A DNA stretch of 20,682 nt. Origin: an uncultured Prevotellaceae bacterium. Lineage in GTDB: Bacteria > Bacteroidota > Bacteroidia > Bacteroidales > Bacteroidaceae. Below the pieces are notes generated by a model. The model did not search any database. It saw only the letters and a program-made list of their open reading frames with translations, and was not told where the DNA came from. Both the position numbers and the translations under genes were made by a program. Numbering within the stretch: position 1 is the first letter of the stretch; each line of letters opens with the position of its first letter. This document shows positions 1-6,883 of this stretch, piece by piece. The stretch is from the NCBI GenBank assembly GCA_937877625.1, contig CALFJG010000055.1:1-20682 (forward strand), read 5' to 3'.

Positions 1-210
1 GGGAGGGAGGTGCGTTGAATCTTTAGTATCGAAGCATTTCACTGCATCAGATGTCTTTTTATGAGGGGTCGCTATCTTGCGTACTAATATGTAGTAACTC
101 TCTTGCAGTACATCTGTACGGGATGATCTTCGTTTTAAGGTTCTGTGGCTACGATACAAGTAGAGCGTGGGGAGACACTTTGTGTGTATCTCCCCCTCTC
201 TCTACATAAA
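1..210. other. Left-edge non-coding region downstream of wecC
   Basis: No gene could be supported here. A minus-strand frame stays open across roughly 1-150 but has no start codon and no recognisable protein, so I do not call it. A short palindrome (GTACA-TC-TGTAC) lies at 108-119. The only clear structure is the hairpin at 169-195, listed separately. Confidence 0.5.
169..195 (-). terminator. Hairpin downstream of wecC, possible terminator
   Basis: On the minus strand, just past the wecC stop, GGGGAGA and CAC can pair with GTG and TCTCCCC, giving about 10 base pairs with a two-base bulge and a short loop. No T-run follows it, so it is not a textbook intrinsic terminator. It may end the upxY-wecB-wecC transcript or stabilise its 3' end. 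Confidence 0.4.
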
Positions 211-1431
211 TTAAATATGATACACTCCCTCAAGCGGGCAGATGTTGTGACAGTCAAGGATGACTTTGCCTTTGAGTTTGTCCCAGTTCTGCTTAATCTG
301 ATCGTGCTTCACCATAATAACAACAAGGTCAACATCGTTGAGGAATTCATCGAAGTCGTGGAATTGGTTCTTCACAATGTCTTGTTTGATGAATGGGTCG
401 TAACACTTCAGGGGGCGTGCGAGGTGACGTTCTTGACTCTCGAGCATCTGTAGCGTGGGGCTTTCGCGATAGTCGTCCACGTTTTCTTTGTAGGTAAGAC
501 CATAGAGACCCACTTTGCGGTTGTCGGTGATACCCTCTTTCTCCATAATCTCGTAGATGCGGTTGAGAACGTACTCGGGCTGGCTGTCGTTGGTCTTCAT
601 GCTCTCGTCAATGACTTTTGCCAAACGAGGATAGTCGCCTACGAGGAACCAAGGGTCAACGCTGATGCAGTGTCCGCCGACACCAGGACCTGGCTGCAGG
701 ATGTTTACACGTGGGTGCATGTTGCAAATCTTGATGATTTCATAAACATCCATATTGTCGTGGCGACAGATGCGTGCCAGTTCGTTAGCAAAGGCGATGT
801 TTACAGCGCGGAAGGTGTTTTCCACTACTTTAGACATTTCTGCCGAGCGAATATCAGTTACAACGATTTCACCTTGGCAGAACGAGGCGTAGTACTCTTT
901 CACTTTCTCTCCTATGGCGCGGTCGTCGGCACCGATGGTGCGGTTGTTGTGAAGCAACTCATAGACCATATTGCCAGGAATAATGCGCTCTGGGGCATGT
1001 ACAAGGTTGATGTCTTCGCCTATTACAAAACCATTTTCTTCTATCACAGGACGTACAAAGTGGTCTATGGTGCCAGGGCTAACCGTACTCTCTACGACAA
1101 CGGTAGCTCCTTTCGGACAAACGCGCATCACCTCTTTGACGGCTGCTACTACATAGCAAGCATCTACCTTCTTGGAGAATTTGTCGTAAGGTGTGGGTAC
1201 GGAGACGATATACATATCCGTCTTCTGATACTCTGTTGTGAATTTGATGCCGGCCTTGAGTGCATCTTGGAAGAGTTCGTCAAGCCCATCTTCTTTGAAC
1301 GTGGTATGACCAGCGTTGAGCGTGGCCACAAGGTCTTTGTTGTAGTCTGTTCCGACAACCTCCACGCCGTGCGAGGCCATCATTAATGCTGTGGGCAAAC
1401 CTATGTAGCCCAATCCAATTACGTTTACCAT
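211..1431 (-). CDS. wecC: UDP-N-acetyl-D-mannosaminuronate dehydrogenase (WecC)
   Basis: A 406-aa cytoplasmic nucleotide-sugar dehydrogenase. It oxidises UDP-ManNAc to UDP-ManNAcA using two NAD+. The N-terminal Rossmann motif GLGYIGLP is at residues 6-13. The catalytic-cysteine motif GGHCISVDPWFL places the nucleophile at Cys255; the HCISVDPWFL form is typical of the WecC branch rather than of UDP-glucose dehydrogenases. The central helix and C-terminal UDP-binding domain (GLTYKENVDDYRESP) are present, and the length is normal for the family. The ATG at 1431 directly precedes the Rossmann strand. It lies 49 bp downstream of wecB on the same strand, so the two are probably co-transcribed from the UpxY promoter. 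Together they supply activated ManNAcA for the polysaccharide. The gene looks intact. Confidence 0.93.
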   Translation of the reverse strand: MVNVIGLGYIGLPTALMMASHGVEVVGTDYNKDLVATLNAGHTTFKEDGLDELFQDALKAGIKFTTEYQKTDMYIVSVPTPYDKFSKKVDACYVVAAVKEVMRVCPKGATVVVESTVSPGTIDHFVRPVIEENGFVIGEDINLVHAPERIIPGNMVYELLHNNRTIGADDRAIGEKVKEYYASFCQGEIVVTDIRSAEMSKVVENTFRAVNIAFANELARICRHDNMDVYEIIKICNMHPRVNILQPGPGVGGHCISVDPWFLVGDYPRLAKVIDESMKTNDSQPEYVLNRIYEIMEKEGITDNRKVGLYGLTYKENVDDYRESPTLQMLESQERHLARPLKCYDPFIKQDIVKNQFHDFDEFLNDVDLVVIMVKHDQIKQNWDKLKGKVILDCHNICPLEGVYHI

Positions 1432-1480
1432 ATCTGTTGTGTTATATAAAATATGTCTCTTTATGAAAGATTGCAGAGTA

Positions 1481-2641
1481 CTATCTCAGCGCATCTACTA
1501 TCCTTCCGCACGCCTTTCCATCGCCGTAAGGATTGACCGCGTGCGACATCTTTGCGTAAGCTTCGGCATCGTCGAGTAGCGTTGACACTTCGTCAACAAT
1601 CTTGTCGTAGTCGGTGCCGACAAGTTTCACCGTGCCAGCCTCCAATGCTTCGGGACGTTCGGTGGTGTCGCGCATCACGAGTACCGGCTTGCCTAACCCG
1701 GGTGCTTCTTCCTGTATGCCGCCGCTGTCGGTGAGAACGATGTCGGCACGCTCCATAAGGGTAACGAAACTGAGATACTCTAACGGCTCGATGAAGAACA
1801 TATTACCGAGATTTTCCAGATCTTCCCCAAAAACCTCACGAATAGGCTTGCGAACGTTAGGATTGAGGTGCATAGGATAAACGAAGTCCACGTTGGAATA
1901 CTTCTCCGTCAACGCTTTTATGGCACTGCACATAGAAAGGAAACCTTCGCCGAAGTTCTCGCGGCGGTGACCGGTGATAAGAACAAGCCGTCGCGAACCG
2001 TCAAGACGGTTAACGTTATAGCCGGCATCGCCGAGCAGACGTACCAAGTGATCGCGCAGCTCGTCGTCGTGCTTTATCTTATCAACCACCCAATAGAGTG
2101 CGTCAATCACTGTGTTGCCGGTCACGGTGATACACTTTTCGGGAACATTCTCATCAAGTAAGTTCTGACGACTAAGCGGTGTCGGTGCGAAGTCGTAAGT
2201 GGCAATACGTCCCGTCAGTTGGCGGTTCATCTCCTCTGGCCAAGGGCTGTAGATGTTATGGGTGCGAAGTCCTGCCTCTACATGTCCTACAGGGATTTGT
2301 TTATAAAACGCTGCAAGTGCTGCGGCGGTGCTGGTTGTGGTATCACCGTGAACTAATACGACATCGGGCTGTGTCTTTTCGAGTACGTCGCGCATACCAG
2401 TCAAGACACGCGCGGTAACATCATACAAGTCTTGTCCTTTTTGCATAATGTTAAGGTCGTAGTGCGGCGTGATTTCAAAGATTTGCAGCACTTGGTCGAG
2501 CATCTCACGATGCTGCCCCGTCACACATACGATGGTCTCAAAACACTCCTTTTCGGTCTCAAAGGCTTTGACTAATGGAGCCATCTTAATCGCTTCGGGA
2601 CGTGTACCGAAGACCAACATTACTTTTTTCTTGTTTATCAT
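1481..2641 (-). CDS. wecB: UDP-N-acetylglucosamine 2-epimerase, non-hydrolysing (WecB)
   Basis: Interconverts UDP-GlcNAc and UDP-ManNAc, the first committed step to ManNAcA. From the ATG at 2641 the protein has 386 aa; a TTG at 2662 would add seven residues (giving 393), but the ATG puts the first strand (KKVMLVFGTRPEAIK) at the usual distance. The family signature residues are visible: Arg in GTRPEAIKMAPL, Asp100 in VHGDTTTS, Glu122 in HVEAGLRT, Glu136 in PWPEEMNR and His225 in ITGHRRENFG. The C-terminal UDP-binding segment LTDSGGIQEEAPGLGKPVL is also intact. It sits between the UpxY-like regulator and wecC. Pairing with wecC supports the epimerase role over that of a hydrolysing NeuC-type enzyme. 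Confidence 0.93.
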   Translation of the reverse strand: MINKKKVMLVFGTRPEAIKMAPLVKAFETEKECFETIVCVTGQHREMLDQVLQIFEITPHYDLNIMQKGQDLYDVTARVLTGMRDVLEKTQPDVVLVHGDTTTSTAAALAAFYKQIPVGHVEAGLRTHNIYSPWPEEMNRQLTGRIATYDFAPTPLSRQNLLDENVPEKCITVTGNTVIDALYWVVDKIKHDDELRDHLVRLLGDAGYNVNRLDGSRRLVLITGHRRENFGEGFLSMCSAIKALTEKYSNVDFVYPMHLNPNVRKPIREVFGEDLENLGNMFFIEPLEYLSFVTLMERADIVLTDSGGIQEEAPGLGKPVLVMRDTTERPEALEAGTVKLVGTDYDKIVDEVSTLLDDAEAYAKMSHAVNPYGDGKACGRIVDALR

Positions 2642-2703
2642 ATCTGTTTTATTTATTGTCAAAACTATATCTCTTCGTTCTTAGTAAGCAATTATTAAAA
2701 AAG

Positions 2704-3231
2704 TCAAATATGTTTTAAGTAATTGTTCTCCCTACTTTTTGTTTCTGCTTCTGGAGTGTCAAGTACTTTACAATACCAACGAGAGATGCGAACTTGTACG
2801 GCTAACTCACCAAAAGATTTGATAAGGAAATAATCGTTTTTTACACGATGAAGCTTGCCTCTGATATTCTTAAAGGGCCCATGCACAACCAGAACCTCTT
2901 TGCCCGGCTTTGCCTCTGCTTCATCGCGTTCAATGAGTTGTGACGCCTTAAAATGAGGATCGCTCAATAGTCGGAACTCATTCATCTCGTGTTCGGAAAT
3001 GAGATAAGGCTCCGTATCGCTACCTGCTTTGCGAAGTATCGCTAACGGCCACGGGCAGGTGGCCACCAATGAACGCATAGGGCGGTTCTCCAATTGTTTT
3101 ACAGAAAACAAGTAATTGTGTATCGCGGGTACAAAAGAACGCTGCGGACGCTGTCCGGCTTCTTTCACTCGCTCTACCATACGCATAGGAACAAACACCT
3201 TATGCCCCTGCTCTTCCAGCCATGTTTTCAC
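2704..3231 (-). CDS. UpxY-family transcription antiterminator (NusG paralogue)
   Basis: A NusG-like specialised antitermination factor of the kind that leads Bacteroides capsule operons, where it acts on RNA polymerase in its own 5' leader to allow read-through of the long glycan operon. The annotated GTG at 3231 gives 175 aa, but the same frame upstream (3232-3270) encodes WYALRTFNRRELDV, the conserved first strand of the NusG domain, so the real protein starts further upstream. No ATG, GTG or TTG lies between that motif and the in-frame TAA at 3304-3306. The C-terminus carries a KOW-like segment (GKEVLVVHGPFKNIRGKL, about residues 109-126). It is followed by wecB after about 60 bp. The gene may use a rare start such as ATT at 3300, or its 5' end may be damaged. 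Confidence 0.82.
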   Translation of the reverse strand: MKTWLEEQGHKVFVPMRMVERVKEAGQRPQRSFVPAIHNYLFSVKQLENRPMRSLVATCPWPLAILRKAGSDTEPYLISEHEMNEFRLLSDPHFKASQLIERDEAEAKPGKEVLVVHGPFKNIRGKLHRVKNDYFLIKSFGELAVQVRISRWYCKVLDTPEAETKSRENNYLKHI

Positions 3232-3395
3232 GTCAAGCTCACGACGATTAAATGTGCGAAGAGCATACCATTCTACATTTGTTTCCGTAAAAAAAAGAAT
3301 TTGTTATGTCCCTTTGTTAGATGAGTATAAAAGCATTTACCCACACCTTTCCCTTACCCCTGCTAATCACAAGAATAAACGAAAACTTATATAGG

Positions 3396-3472
3396 GTAAA
3401 CGCATCGCACCGCCACCGAGCAAGTGCTCATCAAATAAACACACGGATTAAACTTCGTGACGACGCATTTAC
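3396..3472 (-). promoter_or_regulatory. Structured 5' leader upstream of upxY
   Basis: Segments 3461-3472 and 3396-3407 can pair over 12 bp in minus-strand RNA, with two G-U wobbles and no mismatch. A second short pairing (CCGAG at 3472-3476 with CTCGG at 3416-3420) interleaves with the first, giving either a pseudoknot or two alternative folds. A small internal hairpin is at 3418-3429 (GAGCA/TGCTC). It begins near the predicted transcript start and could be the site where the UpxY-like factor or a pause acts. That function is inferred. Confidence 0.35.
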
Positions 3473-3478
3473 TCGGCG

Positions 3479-3509
3479 CAAAAATACATTTATTTTCCTT
3501 TAATTAAAA
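3479..3509 (-). promoter_or_regulatory. Putative Bacteroidetes promoter for the upxY-wecB-wecC operon
   Basis: Read on the minus strand, 3479-3486 is TATTTTTG, an exact match to the TAnnTTTG -7 element. A T-run at 3506-3509 lies 19 nt upstream as a weak -33 element. The start of transcription would fall near 3472, leaving a leader of about 170-240 nt before the upxY coding sequence, as expected for a UpxY-controlled operon. Confidence 0.5.
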
Positions 3510-3578
3510 TTTATACATTCTTTTTTTGGATATTCATATTATTTTTTCTTATAATTATCAAGTTTTTGTATAGTGCAT

Positions 3579-3615
3579 AAAAAACCCCGAAAGGGCGGAG
3601 AGCAATCAGTCGGGG
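3579..3615 (-). terminator. Possible intrinsic terminator, minus strand
   Basis: On the minus strand, CCCCG (3611-3615) can pair with CGGGG (3585-3589), followed immediately by six T residues (3579-3584). The loop is long (21 nt) and the stem short, so this is a weak call. It would stop a minus-strand transcript arriving from the repeat region before it reaches the upxY promoter. Confidence 0.3.
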
Positions 3616-3878
3616 TAACGCCGGGGGACGTGCATCGCGCATAATCGCTCTGTAAGCCCAAAAGCGTAGCAATGCTGCTGCAACTTCAGGGCGCAATATC
3701 GTAGAGAGCAGACCTACCTTGGGCGAAGCTCCGAACTGATGGCTCACTATTCCTATAGGCAAGACTGAACTTTGGTCGTTATACCTACGATACAGGTATG
3801 TCATCATCACTTGCGCCACTTGAATCATAACCTGCATCATCGACTTTAGGAGGGCAAAGGCGGAAAAGAGAAAACAGG

Positions 3879-4004
3879 TCGGACAGATTTTTAACATAGT
3901 CGGACGGGTTTTAAACATAGTCCGATTGATTTTAAAATCAATCCGATTGATTTTAAAATCAAAGCCATTGATTTCAAAATCAATCGGACTAAGTTTTAAC
4001 ACGG
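3879..4004. repeat. Six 21-nt tandem repeats with TCGGAC/TCCGAT cores
   Basis: Six consecutive 21-nt units start at 3879, 3900, 3921, 3942, 3963 and 3984. Each opens with a GC-containing hexamer (TCGGAC in units 1, 2 and 6; TCCGAT in 3 and 4; AGCCAT in 5), then an AT-rich stretch such as GATTTTAAAATCAA. A seventh core (TCGGAC) follows at 4005. Units 3 and 4 are identical. The 21-nt period is about two helical turns, so the cores would face the same side of the DNA. Confidence 0.85.
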
Positions 4005-4011
4005 TCGGACG

Positions 4012-4097
4012 CTGGTAGAACACGCGGCTCGCCTGCAAAATTATGCACGCGAGGATGCCTACGCTCATATAAGCAGGCGAGCCGCGTGCGCTACCAG
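4012..4097. repeat. Inverted repeat with 25-nt arms upstream of the recombinase
   Basis: Arms 4012-4036 and 4073-4097 are inverted copies: CTGGTAG pairs with CTACCAG at the outside, a 2-nt mismatch follows, then a perfect 16-bp GC-rich block (4021-4036 with 4073-4088). The spacer is 36 nt. It starts next to the tandem array and ends about 120 bp before the recombinase ATG. It could be a hairpin in RNA or a recombinase-related site; the sequence alone does not decide. Confidence 0.8.
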
Positions 4098-4220
4098 AAG
4101 GCTGGGCCTTGGTTGCTATACATGCCACGGATAGGTTTTCTCTATTTGCGAAACTTGAATATATTATATATACGACATTGGTAGCTTTATTATTCATCAA
4201 CAAAAAACAAATACGGTACT

Positions 4221-4844
4221 ATGATTTATGGATATATACGTGTTAGTTGTGATAAGCAAACCGTAGAAAATCAACGTTTTGAAATTCAAAAGTTTTGCAT
4301 GGCTCATGGATTAGTGGTAGATAGTTTTATTGAAGAAACTATTAGTGGAACGAAGCAGTATAATAAACGCCGGTTGGGACGGCTATTACATCGTGTGCGT
4401 CATGAGGATATCATTATTTGTACAGAACTGTCACGCTTGGGGCGCAACCTTTTTATGATTATGGAAATACTCAATTATTGTATGCGCAGAGAATGCCGCG
4501 TATGGACAATTAAGGATAACTATCGCTTGGGCGACGACGTGCAAAGCAAAGTCCTTGCTTTCGCTTTTGGACTATCAGCAGAAATAGAACGCGACCTTAT
4601 CTCACAACGCACCCGCGAAGCACTCGCCCGACGGCGCGCTGAAGGACTACACTTAGGACGACCAAAAGGAGCATGCAATAGCCATCTGAAGTTAGACGGA
4701 AAAGAACAAACCATATCACGGCTGTTGTTACAAGGACATTCGTTGTCCTTTATTTCAAAACGAGTGCGCGTCTCGCGCAACACACTCAACACTTTTATCC
4801 GCCTACGAAACCTCCCTATCATCGAGTGTGCCCACTCAAAATAA
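4221..4844 (+). CDS. Serine site-specific recombinase, Mpi-type DNA invertase
   Basis: A 207-aa small serine recombinase. The N-terminus MIYGYIRVSCDKQTVENQRF carries the nucleophile Ser9. The usual resolvase/invertase catalytic segment LSRLGRN and the E-helix region (AEIERDLISQRTREALARR) follow, then the LGRPKG hinge and a C-terminal helix-turn-helix (about residues 165-197, ending SRNTLNTFIRLRNL). Opening and size match the Mpi family, whose B. fragilis member inverts promoters of several capsule loci. All visible catalytic elements are intact. It lies between the upxY arm and the glycan cassette, on the cassette strand. Nearby inverted repeats are at 4012-4097 and the 71-bp copies at 4924-4994 and 17966-18036. 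Whether any is its substrate is inference. Confidence 0.9.
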   Translation: MIYGYIRVSCDKQTVENQRFEIQKFCMAHGLVVDSFIEETISGTKQYNKRRLGRLLHRVRHEDIIICTELSRLGRNLFMIMEILNYCMRRECRVWTIKDNYRLGDDVQSKVLAFAFGLSAEIERDLISQRTREALARRRAEGLHLGRPKGACNSHLKLDGKEQTISRLLLQGHSLSFISKRVRVSRNTLNTFIRLRNLPIIECAHSK

Positions 4845-4852
4845 AGGGTCGT

Positions 4853-4860
4853 TATTTTTG
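4853..4860 (+). promoter_or_regulatory. Possible -7 element upstream of the glycan cassette
   Basis: TATTTTTG matches TAnnTTTG exactly and lies just past the recombinase stop, about 160 bp before the first cassette ORF. No good -33 TTG/TTTG is found at the expected distance, so it is only a candidate cassette promoter. Confidence 0.3.
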
Positions 4861-4885
4861 AGCGGGGTAGTGTTTATGATAACAT

Positions 4886-4924
4886 AAGGAGGAACAAGTG
4901 TTTATTTGTATTGTTCGTCTTTGA
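4886..4924 (+). promoter_or_regulatory. Possible leader peptide with strong Shine-Dalgarno
   Basis: AAGGAGG at 4886-4892, unusual in Bacteroidetes, is followed five bases later by GTG (4898) and an eight-codon frame (VFICIVRL) ending at TGA 4922-4924, exactly where the 71-bp hairpin-forming repeat begins. It might be a leader peptide coupled to attenuation; it may also be chance. Confidence 0.25.
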
Positions 4925-4994
4925 CAGACTTTTGCTCGTCAAGGCAAAGCTGAAACAAGCTTCGCTCTGCTCTTCTGACTTAACGCAAAAGTTC
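4924..4994 (-). repeat. 71-bp palindromic repeat, left inverted copy
   Basis: This segment is the reverse complement of 17966-18036 with 67 of 71 positions identical; all four differences are transitions. The element is itself an imperfect palindrome, with ACTTTTGC/GCAAAAGT ends, an inner GCCA/TGGC-like pair and a central AGCGAAGC/GCTTC-type hairpin. It lies 24 bp before the first cassette ORF and so would form a hairpin in the cassette leader. Confidence 0.9.
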
Positions 4995-5018
4995 GTTTAA
5001 GTTTTCTTCCTGTGTTCT

Positions 5019-6716
5019 ATGAATGATAATACAAAAAATAAACAGCCTTGGCATAATGTGTCTTGCTGGACAATAACCATTGATGTCAAGAAAGGACATT
5101 GCATTGCTACGCATACTTATTCCGATAGGTTTGATGCGGATAAGGTATTTGTGGAAAATGAGAATGAAGTCATTGCGCTTGATGGAGTAGTTCTTAACAA
5201 GAATGAGATTTTACAGAAACACGGATTGAGTAATCTGAGTGATTTCTGCCGCTTATTAGATGAAAAACCGTACTTAGCAAAGGAACTCATCGGACCGTTT
5301 ACCATATTTATATACAACAAAAGGGAATACAAGGGTCGAGCGTATAGTAACCAAACAGGCGATGCAACGGTCTTCTATAGTTATGATAATTCTGAGAAGA
5401 TTGTTTTAAGCAACAGTTTCTTAAAAGTGAACGAGACGGCTTCAAAGGCGCTTGATACCCTTGCCTGTCACCAGTTGCTAACCTATGGTTTCTTGATTGA
5501 TGACAGAACGATAAATAAGAATGTAAAGCGTCTCCAGGCAGGCAAGATGATAGAAATTGGTTCGGAGGGTTTAGGTGTGAAAACTTATCATAGGTTTAAG
5601 TACAATAATCCTATAGACATTACGCTTGAAGAGGCAATAGAGACATTAGATGTCAAGTTTCGTAAGGCCGTGAAGCGCTGCTTTGATAAGGATTTGGAGT
5701 ATGGTTATAAACATCATCTTGTTGATATAAGCGCTGGTTTAGATTCGCGAATGGTAAATTGGGTGGCTAATGACTTAGGTTATAAGCATGTGATTAACAT
5801 TAGTTATAGCCAATCAGGGAGTACAGAGTCTAAATACTCCACTATGCTTGCCCATCGCTTGAAAAACGTCTTTTATCAGAGGAGTCTTGACGATGCAAGT
5901 TTTCTGTACGATGTAGAGAACATGGTGTGTGCTGAAAATGGGCTTGCCTACTACTGTGGTATCACGGGTGGCTTTCAGTTTCTCAATCTCATTGATTTTG
6001 ACGATATCGGTCTTGAACATACTGGTCAGATAGGCGATGTGGTGATAGGCTCTTTTGTTAAGGAACAAAGTGGAAAGGTTGATATAGATAACAAGCGCAC
6101 TTCTTCCTCCCTTACACTTCGTAAGGAATGGTTTGATGAAGTGGCCAACGAGTGCGATTGCCAGGAAGAGTTCTTGATATATTCGCGTGCTTTTCAAGGA
6201 GCCTTATCCACGCATTATATGCGCAGTCATTACACTTACGCCGTGTCGCCATTTCTTGACGTAGACCTGATGGAGTTCTGTGCGTCTTTGCCCGTAGCCC
6301 TACGTTGTCGCCACCTACTCTATTGGGCTTGGATAGACAAGAAATATCCTGAGGCGGGGCGCATTCCGAGTAGCCGTGTACGCTTGGTGAACCTAAGCCC
6401 TGCTGCAAAGATAAAGATGCTGAGCGATAGGCTCTTAGGAAGATTACAGCGTGACTTACAGAAATTGAAAAACAAAGTAGGTATATCAACTTATGCAGCA
6501 ACGGCAGACAACATGAATCCTCACGACTATTGGTATCAGACAAACGAACAAGTGCGACATTTTATTAGTAACTACATTGATGAGCATATCGCCTTGTTGG
6601 CAAGTGAGAAAGAATTACAAGCTGACGTATTGCAGTTGTCCTCCAGTTCCCGCTGTTTGGATAAGCTTATGGCTGTTTCGTTGCTCGCCACGATTAATGT
6701 TTTTATCAAAAAGTAA
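5019..6716 (+). CDS. Asparagine-synthase-like amidotransferase, degenerate glutaminase
   Basis: A 565-aa protein resembling AsnB-type enzymes. The N-terminal half looks like a class II glutaminase fold (ALDGVVLNKNEI at 53-64, GPFTIFIYNKRE at 92-103, SNSFLKV at 131-137) but the required Cys2 nucleophile is absent, as it starts MNDNT. The C-terminal half is an Asn_synthase domain with the PP-loop SAGLDSR at 238-244, so ATP pyrophosphatase chemistry (adenylation of a carboxylate) may remain. In glycan clusters such proteins may amidate uronic acids; here ManNAcA from WecB/WecC is a possible acceptor, but this is inference. Without the cysteine it would need free ammonia or another donor. It is the first gene of the cassette, with the 71-bp repeat just upstream. 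Confidence 0.8.
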   Translation: MNDNTKNKQPWHNVSCWTITIDVKKGHCIATHTYSDRFDADKVFVENENEVIALDGVVLNKNEILQKHGLSNLSDFCRLLDEKPYLAKELIGPFTIFIYNKREYKGRAYSNQTGDATVFYSYDNSEKIVLSNSFLKVNETASKALDTLACHQLLTYGFLIDDRTINKNVKRLQAGKMIEIGSEGLGVKTYHRFKYNNPIDITLEEAIETLDVKFRKAVKRCFDKDLEYGYKHHLVDISAGLDSRMVNWVANDLGYKHVINISYSQSGSTESKYSTMLAHRLKNVFYQRSLDDASFLYDVENMVCAENGLAYYCGITGGFQFLNLIDFDDIGLEHTGQIGDVVIGSFVKEQSGKVDIDNKRTSSSLTLRKEWFDEVANECDCQEEFLIYSRAFQGALSTHYMRSHYTYAVSPFLDVDLMEFCASLPVALRCRHLLYWAWIDKKYPEAGRIPSSRVRLVNLSPAAKIKMLSDRLLGRLQRDLQKLKNKVGISTYAATADNMNPHDYWYQTNEQVRHFISNYIDEHIALLASEKELQADVLQLSSSSRCLDKLMAVSLLATINVFIKK

Positions 6717-6724
6717 ACGTGTGT

Positions 6725-6850
6725 ATGAAACGTCTAAATTATCTTTTTCAACGCTTAATCTTCCCCTTACTTTATGCATTCTCCTTTATACTCTTTAAGG
6801 ATTGGTGGACATTCAAAGAATGGCTTATGGTTCATATGTTGAAACTCTAA
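6725..6850 (+). CDS. Small hydrophobic protein, 41 aa
   Basis: The ATG at 6725 follows the preceding stop by 8 bp and the frame ends at TAA 6848-6850, 33 bp before the next gene. The peptide begins MKRLNYLFQRLIFPLLYAFS, then FILFKDWWTFKEWL, giving a basic N-terminus, one hydrophobic segment (about residues 11-24) and an aromatic, charged tail. This suggests a single-pass or peripheral inner-membrane peptide. Position and spacing favour a real operon member. It could also be the surviving start of a longer lost gene. I do not recognise a family. Confidence 0.45.
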   Translation: MKRLNYLFQRLIFPLLYAFSFILFKDWWTFKEWLMVHMLKL

Positions 6851-6883
6851 TTTATAGAAAATCCCTTAAGACATTCACTAAAA

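Larger units (their letters stand above)
3511..4220. other. Repeat-rich intergenic region between divergent upxY and the recombinase
   Basis: About 700 bp without a convincing gene. A 230-codon minus-strand frame (3511-4203) is open, but it runs through the 21-nt tandem array, which produces a repetitive peptide (IDFEIN/FDFKIN/IDFKIN). It has no recognisable domain and its composition is odd, so I treat it as fortuitous. The region contains the tandem array (3879-4004), a long-arm inverted repeat (4012-4097) and a terminator-like element on the minus strand (3579-3615). Confidence 0.55.

Noticed and set aside
1..150. Partial minus-strand gene at the left edge
   Set aside because: The frame is open but short, has no start codon, and the translated peptide is not recognisable.
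670..1386. 238-codon plus-strand open frame opposite wecC
   Set aside because: Antisense shadow of a clear WecC coding sequence with all motifs intact.
4182..4189. Promoter for the recombinase (TAGCTTTA)
   Set aside because: The final G of TAnnTTTG is missing and the nearest upstream TTG is 24-25 nt away, so it is not better than chance in this AT-rich stretch.
3511..4203. 230-codon minus-strand open frame
   Set aside because: It spans the 21-nt tandem array, gives a repetitive peptide with no domain, and includes the inverted repeat; the open frame follows from a 21-nt (multiple of three) period without stops.
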